DNA from: an uncultured Oscillospiraceae bacterium
GTDB lineage: Bacteria; Bacillota; Clostridia; Oscillospirales; Oscillospiraceae
Assembly: GCA_900757655.1 (NCBI GenBank)
Contig: CAAEOT010000023.1
Coordinates: 1 to 33,611 of the forward strand
DNA length: 33,611 bases
Direction: 5' to 3'
Below are positions 24,022 to 32,795 of this stretch, in pieces (position 1 is the stretch's first letter; each line of letters opens with the position of its first letter). The notes under the pieces were generated by a model. The model made no database searches, was not told where the DNA came from, and worked only from the letters and a program-made list of their open reading frames with translations. Made by a program: the position numbers and the translations under genes.

Positions 24022-24051
24022 CGGTCATCCCTCCGGTTTCATTCTGAGTGC

Positions 24052-24079
24052 ATTATAGCATAACCGTGCCGGTTCGCAA
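24052..24079 (-). promoter_or_regulatory. Promoter of gluQ
   Basis: On the - strand: TTGCGA (24074-24079), 16-bp spacer, TATAAT (24052-24057), about 30 bp before the gluQ start. Confidence 0.6.
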
Positions 24080-24099
24080 CGCTTTTAAGGTCAAATCCC

Positions 24100-24128
24100 T
24101 TGAAACCATGCGGGAAATCGGATATAAT
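24100..24128 (+). promoter_or_regulatory. Promoter of the ybaK-uvrA operon
   Basis: TTGAAA (24100-24105), 17-bp spacer, TATAAT (24123-24128), 30 bp before ybaK. The pair is divergent with the gluQ promoter. Confidence 0.8.
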
Positions 24129-24158
24129 AAAGTGTTATTATCAGCGGAGGAATGTCTC

Positions 24159-24653
24159 ATGGCGAAATCATCCATCGAAAAAACAAATGTCATGCGCCTG
24201 CTCGACCAGAAGAAGGTGCCCTACACGCCGCACACATATCCGCACGGCGACGATGCGGTGGACGGCGTGACCGTCGCGCAGATGACGGGCATGGACCCGG
24301 CGAAGGTGTTCAAGACGCTGGTCGCCCGCGGCGCGAGCAAGACGCCGTACGTGTTCGTCATCCCGGTCGCGTGCGAGCTTGACCTCAAGAAGGCGGCGAA
24401 GGCCGTGGGGGAGAAGTCCGTCGCCATGCTGCACGTTTCCGAGCTTACGCCCCTGACGGGCTACGTGCGCGGCGGCTGCTCGCCGGTCGGCATGAAAAAG
24501 CAGTTTCGCACGGTCTTTGCCGCGCAGGCGCTCGCGCAGGAGACGATCCTCGTCAGCGCCGGCAAGATCGGCTATCAGGTCGAGACCGCGCCGCAGGCGC
24601 TCATCGCGCTCGTGCGCGCGACTACGGCGGATCTGACCATCGAAGAATCCTAA
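24159..24653 (+). CDS. ybaK: Cys-tRNA(Pro)/Cys-tRNA(Cys) deacylase YbaK
   Basis: A 164-aa YbaK/EbsC-type trans-editing hydrolase that removes cysteine misacylated on tRNA(Pro). Family hallmarks: the N-terminal MRLLDQKKVPYTPHTYPH, the FKTLVA segment with the substrate-binding Lys, and the GGCSPVGMKK loop with its conserved Gly-Ser/Cys-Pro-Gly pattern. The ATG at 24159 (GGAGGA upstream) is preferred to an upstream frame start that would sit in the promoter. It is first in a run of tightly spaced genes with uvrA 18 bp downstream. Confidence 0.9.
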   Translation: MAKSSIEKTNVMRLLDQKKVPYTPHTYPHGDDAVDGVTVAQMTGMDPAKVFKTLVARGASKTPYVFVIPVACELDLKKAAKAVGEKSVAMLHVSELTPLTGYVRGGCSPVGMKKQFRTVFAAQALAQETILVSAGKIGYQVETAPQALIALVRATTADLTIEES

Positions 24654-24671
24654 GCAACCACGGAGGCACCC

Positions 24672-27500
24672 ATGCGGGATCATATCGTTATCAAAGGCGC
24701 GCGGGAGAACAATCTCAAGAACATTGATGTGGAAATTCCACGCGATGCGCTGGTCGTCATGACCGGCCTTTCCGGCTCCGGCAAGTCGAGCCTTGCGTTC
24801 GACACCATCTTTGCCGAGGGCCAGCGGCGCTATATGGAGAGCCTGTCGTCCTATGCACGCCAGTTTCTCGGCCAAATGGACAAGCCGGACGTCGATTCCA
24901 TTGAAGGCATGAGCCCGGCCATTTCCATCGACCAGAAGACCGCCAGCAAGAATCCGCGCTCGACCGTCGGCACGGTCACGGAGATCTACGACTATCTGCG
25001 TCTGCTCTGGGCGCGCGTCGGCGTGCCGCACTGCCCAAAGTGCGGCAAGGAGATCCGCCGCCAGACGGTGGACCAGATCGTCGATCAGATTGCGGCGCTG
25101 CCGCAGGCGACGCGTGTGCAAATTTTAGCGCCGGTCGTCCGCGCCAGAAAAGGCGAGCACCAGAAGGTGTTCGACGATGCCCGCCGCGGCGGCTATGTCC
25201 GCGTGCGGGTCGACGGCAGCATCTATGACCTGACGGAGGTCATCCCACTCGACAAAAACCGCAAGCACAATATCGAGATCGTGGTCGACCGCGTCGTCAT
25301 CCGCCCGGACCAGAATCGCCGCCTGACGGACGCCGTGGAGATCGCGTCCGCGCTCTCCGGCGGCCTCGTGCTGGCGGACATTCCGGAGGAAAAGCGCGAG
25401 ATACTCTTTTCGCAGAACTATGCCTGCGACGACTGCGGTATCTCGATCGAAGAGCTCACGCCGCGGATGTTCTCGTTCAACAGCCCCTATGGTGCCTGCC
25501 CGACCTGCGGCGGCCTCGGTACGCGGCTGCGCATCGACCCGGCGCTCATTATCCCGGATCCGTCGAAGTCGCTCCTCGAGGGCGGCGTTACGGCCAGCGG
25601 CTGGAACAGCGTCAAGGGTGACAGCATCAGCCGGATGTACTACGAGGCGCTGGCGGAAAAATATCACTTTGACCTCACCACGCCGATCGGCGACCTGCCG
25701 GAAAACGTGCGCCAGATCCTGCTCTACGGCACTGGCGGCGAGGAGCTCACGCTGCATTATGATACGAACCGCGGCACCGGTGTGCTGCGCCGCCCGTTTG
25801 AAGGCATCGTCTGCAACCTCGAGCGCCGCTATCAGGAGACGCAGAGCGAGGCCATGCGCGCGTCGATTGAGTCCTGCATGGCGGAGACCGCCTGCCCGGA
25901 CTGCCACGGTGCGCGGCTGCGGCCGGAGGTGCTGGCCGTCACGGTCGGCGGGCTGAACATTTCGGAGTTCACGGCGCTGCCGATCACGGAGGAGCTGGCG
26001 TTTCTGGACAAGCTCGCCCTGAGCGAGAAGGACGCCAAAATTGCCGACAGCATCCTGCGCGAGGTGCGCTCGCGGCTGCATTTTCTGCAGAGTGTCGGTC
26101 TGCAGTACCTGACGCTCGCGCGCTCGGCGGCAACGCTGTCCGGCGGCGAGAGCCAGCGCATCCGGCTTGCAACGCAGATCGGCTCGTCGCTCATGGGCGT
26201 GCTGTATATTCTCGACGAGCCGTCCATCGGCCTGCACCAGCGCGATAACGAAAAGCTGCTGGCCACGCTGCGCGAGCTGCGTGACCTCGGCAACACGCTC
26301 ATCGTCGTCGAGCACGATGAGGACACCATGCGCGCGGCGGACTATCTCATCGACATCGGCCCCGGCGCGGGTGTGCACGGTGGGGAAGTGGTCTGCGCCG
26401 GCACGCCGGAGGAGGTCGCGCGCTGCGAGCGCTCCATCACCGGGCAGTATCTGTCAGGAAAAAAGAAAATTCCCGTGCCTACACACCGCCGCGCCGGAAA
26501 CGGCCATGCGCTTGTGATCCGCGGCGCGGCAGAGCATAATCTCAAGCACGTGGATGTGGAGATCCCGCTGGGCGTCATGACATGCGTGACCGGCGTGTCC
26601 GGCAGCGGAAAATCTTCGCTCGTCAACGAGGTGCTGTATAAAACACTCGTCGGCAAGCTTAACCACGCCAAGGTGCGTCCCGGGAAATGCGACGGGATCG
26701 ACGGCGTGGAGTATCTGGATAAGATCATCAACATCGACCAGAGCCCCATCGGCCGCACGCCGCGTTCCAACCCGGCGACGTATACCGGCCTGTTTGACGA
26801 TATCCGCGCGCTCTTTGCCTCCACGCAGGACGCAAAGCTGCGCGGCTATGGCGCGGGGCGCTTCTCGTTCAACATCCGCGGCGGACGCTGCGAGGCCTGC
26901 TCCGGCGACGGCCTGCTGAAGATTGAGATGAACTTCCTGCCGGATGTCTACGTGCCCTGTGAGGTCTGCAAGGGCAAGCGCTACAACCGCGAGACGCTCG
27001 AGGTGCACTACAAGGGCAAGAACATTGCCGAAGTGCTGGACATGACCGTTGAGGAAGCGCTTGCGTTCTTTCAGAACCAGCCGAAGATCCGCGACCGGCT
27101 GCAGACGCTCATGGATGTCGGTCTCGGCTATGTCAGGCTCGGCCAGCCGTCCACGACGCTCTCCGGCGGCGAGGCGCAGCGCATCAAGCTTGCGACCGAG
27201 CTGTCCAAGCGCAGCACCGGCCGGACGATTTACGTCCTCGACGAGCCGACGACCGGTCTGCATGTGGCGGACATCGCGCGCCTGATCGATATTCTTGACC
27301 GCCTGACCGATGCCGGCAACACGGTGCTGGTCATCGAGCACAACCTGCACGTCATCAAAGTGGCCGATCACATCATCGACCTCGGCCCTGAGGGCGGCGA
27401 CGCGGGCGGAAACATCGTCTTTACCGGCACACCGGAGGACTGTGCGCGCTGCGCCGGGAGCTACACCGGCCAGTTTTTGAAAAAAGAACTCGAAAGTTAA
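24672..27500 (+). CDS. uvrA: Excinuclease ABC subunit A
   Basis: 942 aa, full UvrA length. It is the damage-recognition ATPase of nucleotide excision repair. Two ABC ATPase halves are present: Walker A GLSGSGKSSLAFD and GVSGSGKSSLVNE, and signatures LSGGESQRIRLATQ and LSGGEAQRIKLATEL. Two zinc modules are visible: CDDCGISIEE...CPTCGG and CEACSGDG...CEVCKG. The ATG follows CGGAGGCACC. The GC content and domain order are normal. Operon position suggests constitutive rather than purely LexA-driven expression; no clear LexA box was seen upstream. Confidence 0.97.
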   Translation: MRDHIVIKGARENNLKNIDVEIPRDALVVMTGLSGSGKSSLAFDTIFAEGQRRYMESLSSYARQFLGQMDKPDVDSIEGMSPAISIDQKTASKNPRSTVGTVTEIYDYLRLLWARVGVPHCPKCGKEIRRQTVDQIVDQIAALPQATRVQILAPVVRARKGEHQKVFDDARRGGYVRVRVDGSIYDLTEVIPLDKNRKHNIEIVVDRVVIRPDQNRRLTDAVEIASALSGGLVLADIPEEKREILFSQNYACDDCGISIEELTPRMFSFNSPYGACPTCGGLGTRLRIDPALIIPDPSKSLLEGGVTASGWNSVKGDSISRMYYEALAEKYHFDLTTPIGDLPENVRQILLYGTGGEELTLHYDTNRGTGVLRRPFEGIVCNLERRYQETQSEAMRASIESCMAETACPDCHGARLRPEVLAVTVGGLNISEFTALPITEELAFLDKLALSEKDAKIADSILREVRSRLHFLQSVGLQYLTLARSAATLSGGESQRIRLATQIGSSLMGVLYILDEPSIGLHQRDNEKLLATLRELRDLGNTLIVVEHDEDTMRAADYLIDIGPGAGVHGGEVVCAGTPEEVARCERSITGQYLSGKKKIPVPTHRRAGNGHALVIRGAAEHNLKHVDVEIPLGVMTCVTGVSGSGKSSLVNEVLYKTLVGKLNHAKVRPGKCDGIDGVEYLDKIINIDQSPIGRTPRSNPATYTGLFDDIRALFASTQDAKLRGYGAGRFSFNIRGGRCEACSGDGLLKIEMNFLPDVYVPCEVCKGKRYNRETLEVHYKGKNIAEVLDMTVEEALAFFQNQPKIRDRLQTLMDVGLGYVRLGQPSTTLSGGEAQRIKLATELSKRSTGRTIYVLDEPTTGLHVADIARLIDILDRLTDAGNTVLVIEHNLHVIKVADHIIDLGPEGGDAGGNIVFTGTPEDCARCAGSYTGQFLKKELES

Positions 27501-27507
27501 CGGCCAA

Positions 27508-27541
27508 GCCCCCTTTCTCATAGGCTGAAAGGAGAGGGGGC
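27508..27541 (+). promoter_or_regulatory. Hairpin that can sequester the ribosome site of the next gene
   Basis: GCCCCC-TT-TCTC (27508-27519) pairs with GAGA-GGGGGC (27532-27541) with two bulged T. The GGAGAGGGGG ribosome-binding stretch is in the 3' arm. Ribosomes arriving at the end of uvrA could open it, giving coupled translation. Confidence 0.45.
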
Positions 27542-27542
27542 G

Positions 27543-27890
27543 GTGAACATGGTCATTCAGATCACCTTATGCGTCCTGCTGATCCTGGGCTTTGCCTGGC
27601 TGCTGTGGATGCTCAGCGGCGCGCTGCTCACGCCGGTGCGCTCCGGCCGGGGCACGCGCATCACGCTCGTCGTGCAGGCGCACGGGGACGCACCGGAACT
27701 GGAAAATCTCCTGCGCGGCGCTCTGTGGCTGCGTGACAGCGGCACGGTCGCGGCGGACATTCTGCTCGTGGACTGCGGCCTTACGGAAGAAGCTGCTGCG
27801 CTGGTTGAGCGCCTTGCACGCCGGTGCGGAGATCTGAAGCTGTGCAAAACGGAGGAGTTTTGCCGATGGATGCAAAAACCAATCCAATAG
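27543..27890 (+). CDS. Small membrane-anchored protein of unknown function (115 aa)
   Basis: An N-terminal transmembrane helix (ITLCVLLILGFAWLLWMLSGALL, about residues 7-29) is followed by a soluble alpha/beta-looking domain with GDAPELENLLRGALWLRDSG and ILLVDCGLTEEAAALVERLA. I do not recognise a named family. The ribosome site is GGAGAGGGGG; start may be GTG 27543 or ATG 27549 (better spacing). It lies between uvrA and recD2, overlapping the latter by 25 bp. The pattern of a helix plus a helix-strand motif is reminiscent of a small NTPase- or glycosyltransferase-like fold fragment, but no catalytic motif is visible. Confidence 0.65.
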   Translation: MNMVIQITLCVLLILGFAWLLWMLSGALLTPVRSGRGTRITLVVQAHGDAPELENLLRGALWLRDSGTVAADILLVDCGLTEEAAALVERLARRCGDLKLCKTEEFCRWMQKPIQ

Positions 27891-30088
27891 AATTATGCGG
27901 CACCGTCGCGGCGGTCATCTATCAGAACGAGGAAAACGGCTACACCGTCCTCAAGTTGGACGTGGACGACGGCAGCCAGACGATGGTCGTCGGCTGCATT
28001 CCGTACGCCGTGCCGGGCGAGTCCATGATCGTCACCGGCAGCTGGATGACGCACCCGGTGCACGGCCAGCAGTTCAAGGCCGAGTTTGCCGAGCGCACCA
28101 TGCCGGAGACGGCGGACGCAATCTATGCCTACCTCGCCGGGCGCGCCGTGCACGGCATCGGCCCGGCGACGGCGTCGCTGCTTGTATCGCGCTTCGGCGC
28201 CGACACGTTGAATGTACTGGAGTACGAGCCGGAAAAGCTCACGGCCATCAAGGGCATCAGTCTTTCCAAGGCGAAGACCATGTCGGCCAATTTCCGCCGT
28301 CAGGCGGGCATGCGCCGCTTGATCGAGTTTCTGGCCTCAGCGAATATCCGCCCGGTCATTGCCCTGCGAATGTATCAGTATTATGGTGACGAGGCCCTGC
28401 AGCTTGTGCAGGATAACCCCTACATACTCGTCTCGGACGCCATCGGCGCCACGTTTCAAGAGGCGGACGCGCTGGCGCTCGGCCACGGCTTTGACGACCA
28501 GAGTGCGGAGCGTGTCGCCGCGGCGACGCTGTATGAGCTCGCTTATAACGCCATTCGCGGCCACTGCTTCATCTCGTACCGCAATCTGCTGGCAGCGACG
28601 TCGCAGCTCAGCGGCGTGCCGGACGAGCTGGTCGCCCAGAGCGTGGACACGCTTGTAGAGAGCGGCGAACTGGTGCGCGAGCGCGTCGCGGGGTGCGACG
28701 GGTGCTATCTCGCACGCCTGCACGAGGCGGAGGCCTACACGGCCGAGCGGCTGCTCGCTATGGCGCAGAATGAATACCGCCGCATGCCGGATACGGAAAA
28801 AATCGCGGCACAGATTGAAGCACAGCTCGGCCTGACTTTTGCCGAGCAGCAGAAGGAAACGCTCCGCATTGCGTGTCAGCACCAGGTCATCGCCATCACT
28901 GGTGGCCCCGGCACCGGCAAGACGACGTCTATCCGGGCGATCCTCGCTCTGTTTGATGTGCTCAAGCTCGACACCCAGCTTGCCGCCCCGACCGGCCGCG
29001 CCGCCAAGCGCATGAGTGAGCTGACCGGCCGGAGCGCGCAGACGATCCACCGCCTGCTCGAGGCCGGCATGAGCGACGATCACCAGGACATCGCCTTCCG
29101 GCGCGACGAGGACGACCCGCTTGCGTGCGACGCCGTCATTCTCGACGAGTGCTCCATGGTGGACATCTCGCTTATGTGCGCGCTGCTGCGTGCCATGCGC
29201 CCGGATTGTCGGCTCATCCTTGTTGGCGATGCCGACCAACTGCCGTCCGTCGGCCCGGGCAACGTTTTTTCCGATATCATCCGCAGCGGCGTCATCCCGA
29301 CTGTGCGCCTGACGGAGATCTTCCGCCAGGCCGCCGGGAGCAGCATCGTCGCCTACGCGCACGCCATCAACCGCGGCGAGCACCCGAACCTTGCGCAAAA
29401 CAGCGGGGACTTCTTCTTCCTCCGGCGTACAGATCCGCAGAAAGCGGCCGATACGGTCGTGGAGCTGTGCAAAACACGCCTGCCGAATAATATGAAGATC
29501 CCGCCGTCGGACATTCAGGTGCTCACGCCGACGCGCAAGTATGACACCGGCATGGCGGCGCTGAACGTGCGCCTGCAGGCGGCGCTTAACCCGCCGGCCG
29601 ACGGAAAGAAGGAACGCCGCTTCGGCGAAATTATCTTCCGCGAGGGCGACCGCGTGATGCAGATCCGCAATGATTACGACATCGTGCTCAAAAACCCGGA
29701 CGGTACGACAGCCGGGACTGGGGTCTATAACGGCGACGTCGGCCAGATCACGGCCATCGACCCGCAGACGGAAACGCTCGCCGTCTGCTACGACGGCAAG
29801 ACCGCGACCTACGGCTTCGAGATGCTCAACGAGCTCGAGCACGCGTGGGTCATGACGGTGCACAAATCGCAGGGCAGCGAGTACCGCGCGGTCGTGCTCT
29901 GCATCGGAAAAGCCGGGCCCATGCTGCTCACGCGCAGTGTGCTCTATACGGCCATCACGCGCGCCAAGTCCCTGCTCATCGTCGTCGGCGACGAGGGTGT
30001 GGCTTATCATATGATTGACAATCAGGCACAGACCCGGCGCTACAGCGGCCTGCGTGCCCGGCTCTGCGGGGAGTGCGGTGAAGCATGA
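27866..30088 (+). CDS. recD2: RecD2-type ATP-dependent DNA helicase
   Basis: 740 aa, the RecD2 class (no RecBC partner). An N-terminal OB/helical domain with a HhH-like GIGPATASLLVSRF (about 104-117) precedes two SF1 motor domains. Motifs: Walker A GGPGTGKTT, motif II DECSMVD, motif III GDADQLPSVGPGN, and motif V/VI TVHKSQGSEY and YTAITRAKSLL. RecD2 unwinds DNA 5'-3' and counteracts replication stress. The ATG at 27866 follows CGGAGGAG. Its end shares ATGA with comFC. An upstream frame to 27824 is an in-frame extension lacking a site. Confidence 0.95.
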   Translation: MDAKTNPIELCGTVAAVIYQNEENGYTVLKLDVDDGSQTMVVGCIPYAVPGESMIVTGSWMTHPVHGQQFKAEFAERTMPETADAIYAYLAGRAVHGIGPATASLLVSRFGADTLNVLEYEPEKLTAIKGISLSKAKTMSANFRRQAGMRRLIEFLASANIRPVIALRMYQYYGDEALQLVQDNPYILVSDAIGATFQEADALALGHGFDDQSAERVAAATLYELAYNAIRGHCFISYRNLLAATSQLSGVPDELVAQSVDTLVESGELVRERVAGCDGCYLARLHEAEAYTAERLLAMAQNEYRRMPDTEKIAAQIEAQLGLTFAEQQKETLRIACQHQVIAITGGPGTGKTTSIRAILALFDVLKLDTQLAAPTGRAAKRMSELTGRSAQTIHRLLEAGMSDDHQDIAFRRDEDDPLACDAVILDECSMVDISLMCALLRAMRPDCRLILVGDADQLPSVGPGNVFSDIIRSGVIPTVRLTEIFRQAAGSSIVAYAHAINRGEHPNLAQNSGDFFFLRRTDPQKAADTVVELCKTRLPNNMKIPPSDIQVLTPTRKYDTGMAALNVRLQAALNPPADGKKERRFGEIIFREGDRVMQIRNDYDIVLKNPDGTTAGTGVYNGDVGQITAIDPQTETLAVCYDGKTATYGFEMLNELEHAWVMTVHKSQGSEYRAVVLCIGKAGPMLLTRSVLYTAITRAKSLLIVVGDEGVAYHMIDNQAQTRRYSGLRARLCGECGEA

Positions 30089-30738
30089 AAGTGATCTCGT
30101 TCCTGCTCGACCTGCTCTATCCGCCGCGGTGCGCGTTCTGCCATGACTTTCTCGAGACCAGCCGCGAGGGTGTCTGCGCACACTGCAGGACCGGTCTGCC
30201 GTTTGCACAAAATGGTGGACGGCAGCACTTCCCGTTCATTCCGGCATGTGTCTCTCCGCTTAATTATGAGGGCAATGTGCGCGAATCGCTGCTGCGCTAT
30301 AAATTTGGCGGCGCGACCGGGTACGCAAAAGTCTATGGTCGACTCGTTGCCGAAACGGTGCGCACGGAGCTTCCGGGAGCGTATGACATCGTCACCTGGG
30401 TGCCGCTGAGCCGCAAGCGCCTGCGCGAGCGCGGCTACGATCAGGCGCGCCTGCTGGCGAAAGCGACGGCAAAGGCACTCGGCATGCCGCTCACGCCGAC
30501 GCTCTATAAGCAGCGCAACACGCAGCCGCAGTCCGGCACCGGCGACGCTGCCAAGCGCCGCGCGAACATTACCGGGGCTTACCGCATGAAAAAGGGTGCG
30601 GATGTGACGGGAAAGCGCGTCCTGCTCATCGACGACATTGTCACAACCGGATCCACGCTCTTGGAGTGCGCGCGTGTGCTCGGCAAAGCGGGTGCGGAGC
30701 AGGTCGTCTGCGCCACGGTCGCGCGCGCGGCCGACTAA
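30085..30738 (+). CDS. comFC: ComFC/GntX-family phosphoribosyltransferase-like protein
   Basis: 217 aa. An N-terminal zinc finger has Cys pairs (CAFCHDFL...CAHC, about 14-33) and the C-terminal PRTase domain contains the PRPP-binding loop VLLIDDIVTTGST (about 185-197). ComFC is needed for DNA uptake during transformation in Bacillus. The same domain family (GntX) occurs more widely. Translationally coupled to recD2 by ATGA, it suggests joint production of a helicase and a DNA-processing partner. No comFA is in the window, so a competence role is not proven. Confidence 0.9.
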   Translation: MKVISFLLDLLYPPRCAFCHDFLETSREGVCAHCRTGLPFAQNGGRQHFPFIPACVSPLNYEGNVRESLLRYKFGGATGYAKVYGRLVAETVRTELPGAYDIVTWVPLSRKRLRERGYDQARLLAKATAKALGMPLTPTLYKQRNTQPQSGTGDAAKRRANITGAYRMKKGADVTGKRVLLIDDIVTTGSTLLECARVLGKAGAEQVVCATVARAAD

Positions 30739-30805
30739 AACAGCCGCGAGACGGCTACGATTGACTATAACATCCGCTGCGCGGATGATACAGGAGTTTT
30801 GCTTT

Positions 30806-31837
30806 ATGATGATTTTTGAACGTGACATTGCCATCGACCTCGGCACGACCAACATCCGCGTGTTTGTGCGCGGCAAGGGCATCATGCTGCGCGAGCCGTC
30901 CATCGTAGCGGTCGATAAGTACACCGGCCGGATGCTCAAGGTCGGTCAGGATGCGCAGAAAATGCTCGGCCGTACCCCGGCGAACATCGTGGCCATCCAT
31001 CCGATCAGCGCGGGCGTCATCTCAGACTATGACATGACGGCGCTCATGCTCAAGGAGCTGCTCTCGCGCGTGACGTCGTTCAGCCTCTTCAAGCCGCGCG
31101 TGCTCGTCACGGTACCGAGCAGTGTGACCGGCGTGGAGGAGCGCAACGTTATTGACGCCGTCATCGAGGCCGGCGCGCGCAAGGTGTACCTCGTGGAGTC
31201 CGCCGTGGCCACGGCGGCCGGCGCGGGAGCGGACATCTCCAAGCCGGACGGCCATCTGGTCATCGACATCGGCGGCGGCACGACGGAGGTCGCGGTCGTC
31301 TCCCTCGGCGGCGTGGTCGAGAGCGAATCCATCAAGACCGCCGGCGACGCCTTTGACGAGGCGATCGTGCGCTATGTGCGCCGCAAGCACAACATCCTCA
31401 TCGGCAAGCGCACGGCTGAGGAGCTCAAGATCGGCATCGCGTGCCTTGTCCCGCGCGCGGAGGTGGGCATTCAGGAGGTCAAGGGCCGCTGCCTGACGAC
31501 CGGGCTGCCGAAATCCGTGAAGATCAGCTCCGTCGAGCTCGTGGAGGCCATTGCCGAGCCCGCGCGCGACATTCTTGAGACCATCCACATGGTGCTCGAG
31601 CGCACGCCGCCGGAGCTCGTGGCCGATCTGGCGCAAAACGGCATCATCATGGCCGGCGGCGGCAGTCTGATCTATGGCTTTGACCAGCTCGTGGAGAAGG
31701 ACACCGGCATCCGCACGACGGTCGTAGACGATGCGCTCTCGTGCGCGGCTTTCGGCAGCGGCAAGATGCTCATGAATCTCAACGACATGCAAGACGGTAT
31801 GGTCAATCTCGCGCGCAAGCGCCAGATGAAGGCATAA
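30806..31837 (+). CDS. mreB: MreB/Mbl actin-like cell-shape protein
   Basis: A 343-aa actin-fold ATPase. Phosphate 1 motif is AIDLGTTNIRVF (about 9-20), phosphate 2 DIGGGTTEVAVVSLG, and adenosine motif IMAGGGSLIYGF. It polymerises under the membrane and guides peptidoglycan synthesis in rods. The start is ATG 30806 or 30809, with CAGGAG about 10 nt upstream. Upstream in-frame sequence belongs to comFC. No mreC/mreD follow, so it may be the mbl-type paralogue. A terminator follows 4 bp after the stop. Confidence 0.93.
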   Translation: MMIFERDIAIDLGTTNIRVFVRGKGIMLREPSIVAVDKYTGRMLKVGQDAQKMLGRTPANIVAIHPISAGVISDYDMTALMLKELLSRVTSFSLFKPRVLVTVPSSVTGVEERNVIDAVIEAGARKVYLVESAVATAAGAGADISKPDGHLVIDIGGGTTEVAVVSLGGVVESESIKTAGDAFDEAIVRYVRRKHNILIGKRTAEELKIGIACLVPRAEVGIQEVKGRCLTTGLPKSVKISSVELVEAIAEPARDILETIHMVLERTPPELVADLAQNGIIMAGGGSLIYGFDQLVEKDTGIRTTVVDDALSCAAFGSGKMLMNLNDMQDGMVNLARKRQMKA

Positions 31838-31841
31838 ACAC

Positions 31842-31867
31842 AAAGGCCGGACATCCCCGGCCTTTTT
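31842..31867 (+). terminator. Terminator after mreB, abutting the next start codon
   Basis: AAAGGCCGG (31842-31850) pairs with CCGGCCTTT (31857-31865) and T continues to 31867. The following gene's ATG is at 31873, so the hairpin lies in its leader. Confidence 0.88.
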
Positions 31868-31872
31868 CTGCT

Positions 31873-32775
31873 ATGTATTATCACACTTTGAACGAGGAGC
31901 TGCGCCGCCGCTTCGGCTGCAAGGTCTATAAGCTTGCGCTCGACGGCGGCTTTACCTGTCCGAACCGGGACGGGACTATCGGTGCGCGCGGCTGCATTTT
32001 CTGTGCCGGGGACGGTTCCGGCGCCTTTGCCGCCGACCGTGCACTGGACATTCCGCAGCAGATCGAGGCGGCCACGGCGCGCGTAGCCGGTAAAAACGGC
32101 GGCGGCAAATACATTGCTTATTTTCAGAACTTCACGAACACTTATGGCAGTCTCGCGCACATGGAGCGCCTGTTCATACAGGCGCTTGCGCCGGAGGACG
32201 TTGTGGCGCTGTCGGTCGCCACGCGGCCGGACTGCCTGCCGGATGCCGTGATCGCGCTGCTGCAGCGGCTGAACACGGAAAAGCCCGTCTGGGTCGAGCT
32301 CGGCCTGCAGACCATCCATTCGCAGAGCGCGGCCTATATCCGCCGCGGCTACGATTTGCCGGTGTTTGACGATGCGGTCCGCCGCCTCCGCGCGGCCGGC
32401 CTGGAGGTCATCGTGCACCAGATCCTCGGCCTGCCGGGGGAGACGGATGCGCAGATGGTACAGACCGCGCGCTATATCGGTCAGAGCGGGGCGCAGGGCA
32501 TCAAGCTGCACCTGCTGCATGTGCTGCGCGGCACGGATCTGGCGGCGGACTACGCTGCCGGAAAGTTCGAGGTGCTCACGCCGGAGCACTATATCGACCT
32601 GCTCGAGCAGTGTCTGCGCGTACTCCCACCGGAGGTGGTCATCCACCGCCTGACCGGCGACGGCGCCAAGCGCGACCTCATTGCGCCGCTCTGGAGCGCG
32701 GACAAAAAGCGCGTGCTCAATGCGATCCACGCCGCTTTCGCGCGCGACGATCTGGTGCAGGGATCGGAACTGTAA
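31873..32775 (+). CDS. TIGR01212-type radical SAM protein (YtqA-like)
   Basis: 300 aa. The radical SAM cluster cysteines are C29, C41 and C44 in CPNRDGTIGARGCIFC, the spacing typical of this family. They bind the [4Fe-4S] that cleaves S-adenosylmethionine. The remaining barrel includes LGLQTIHSQSA and HQILGLPGE, also typical. The function of this family is not firmly known; it is often linked to tRNA modification. MYYHTLNEEL matches the usual family start, so ATG 31873 is chosen. However, no Shine-Dalgarno precedes it and the mreB terminator ends 5 bp upstream. A longer in-frame start inside mreB (31741) is possible but has no family match. Confidence 0.85.
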   Translation: MYYHTLNEELRRRFGCKVYKLALDGGFTCPNRDGTIGARGCIFCAGDGSGAFAADRALDIPQQIEAATARVAGKNGGGKYIAYFQNFTNTYGSLAHMERLFIQALAPEDVVALSVATRPDCLPDAVIALLQRLNTEKPVWVELGLQTIHSQSAAYIRRGYDLPVFDDAVRRLRAAGLEVIVHQILGLPGETDAQMVQTARYIGQSGAQGIKLHLLHVLRGTDLAADYAAGKFEVLTPEHYIDLLEQCLRVLPPEVVIHRLTGDGAKRDLIAPLWSADKKRVLNAIHAAFARDDLVQGSEL

Positions 32776-32795
32776 CGTTATTTCAGGTGCTGACT

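Noticed and set aside
30759..30787. TTGACT-like -35 upstream of mreB
   Set aside because: The only possible -10 (GATGAT) would be at a 19-bp or worse spacing and lies within a small hairpin; not convincing as a promoter.
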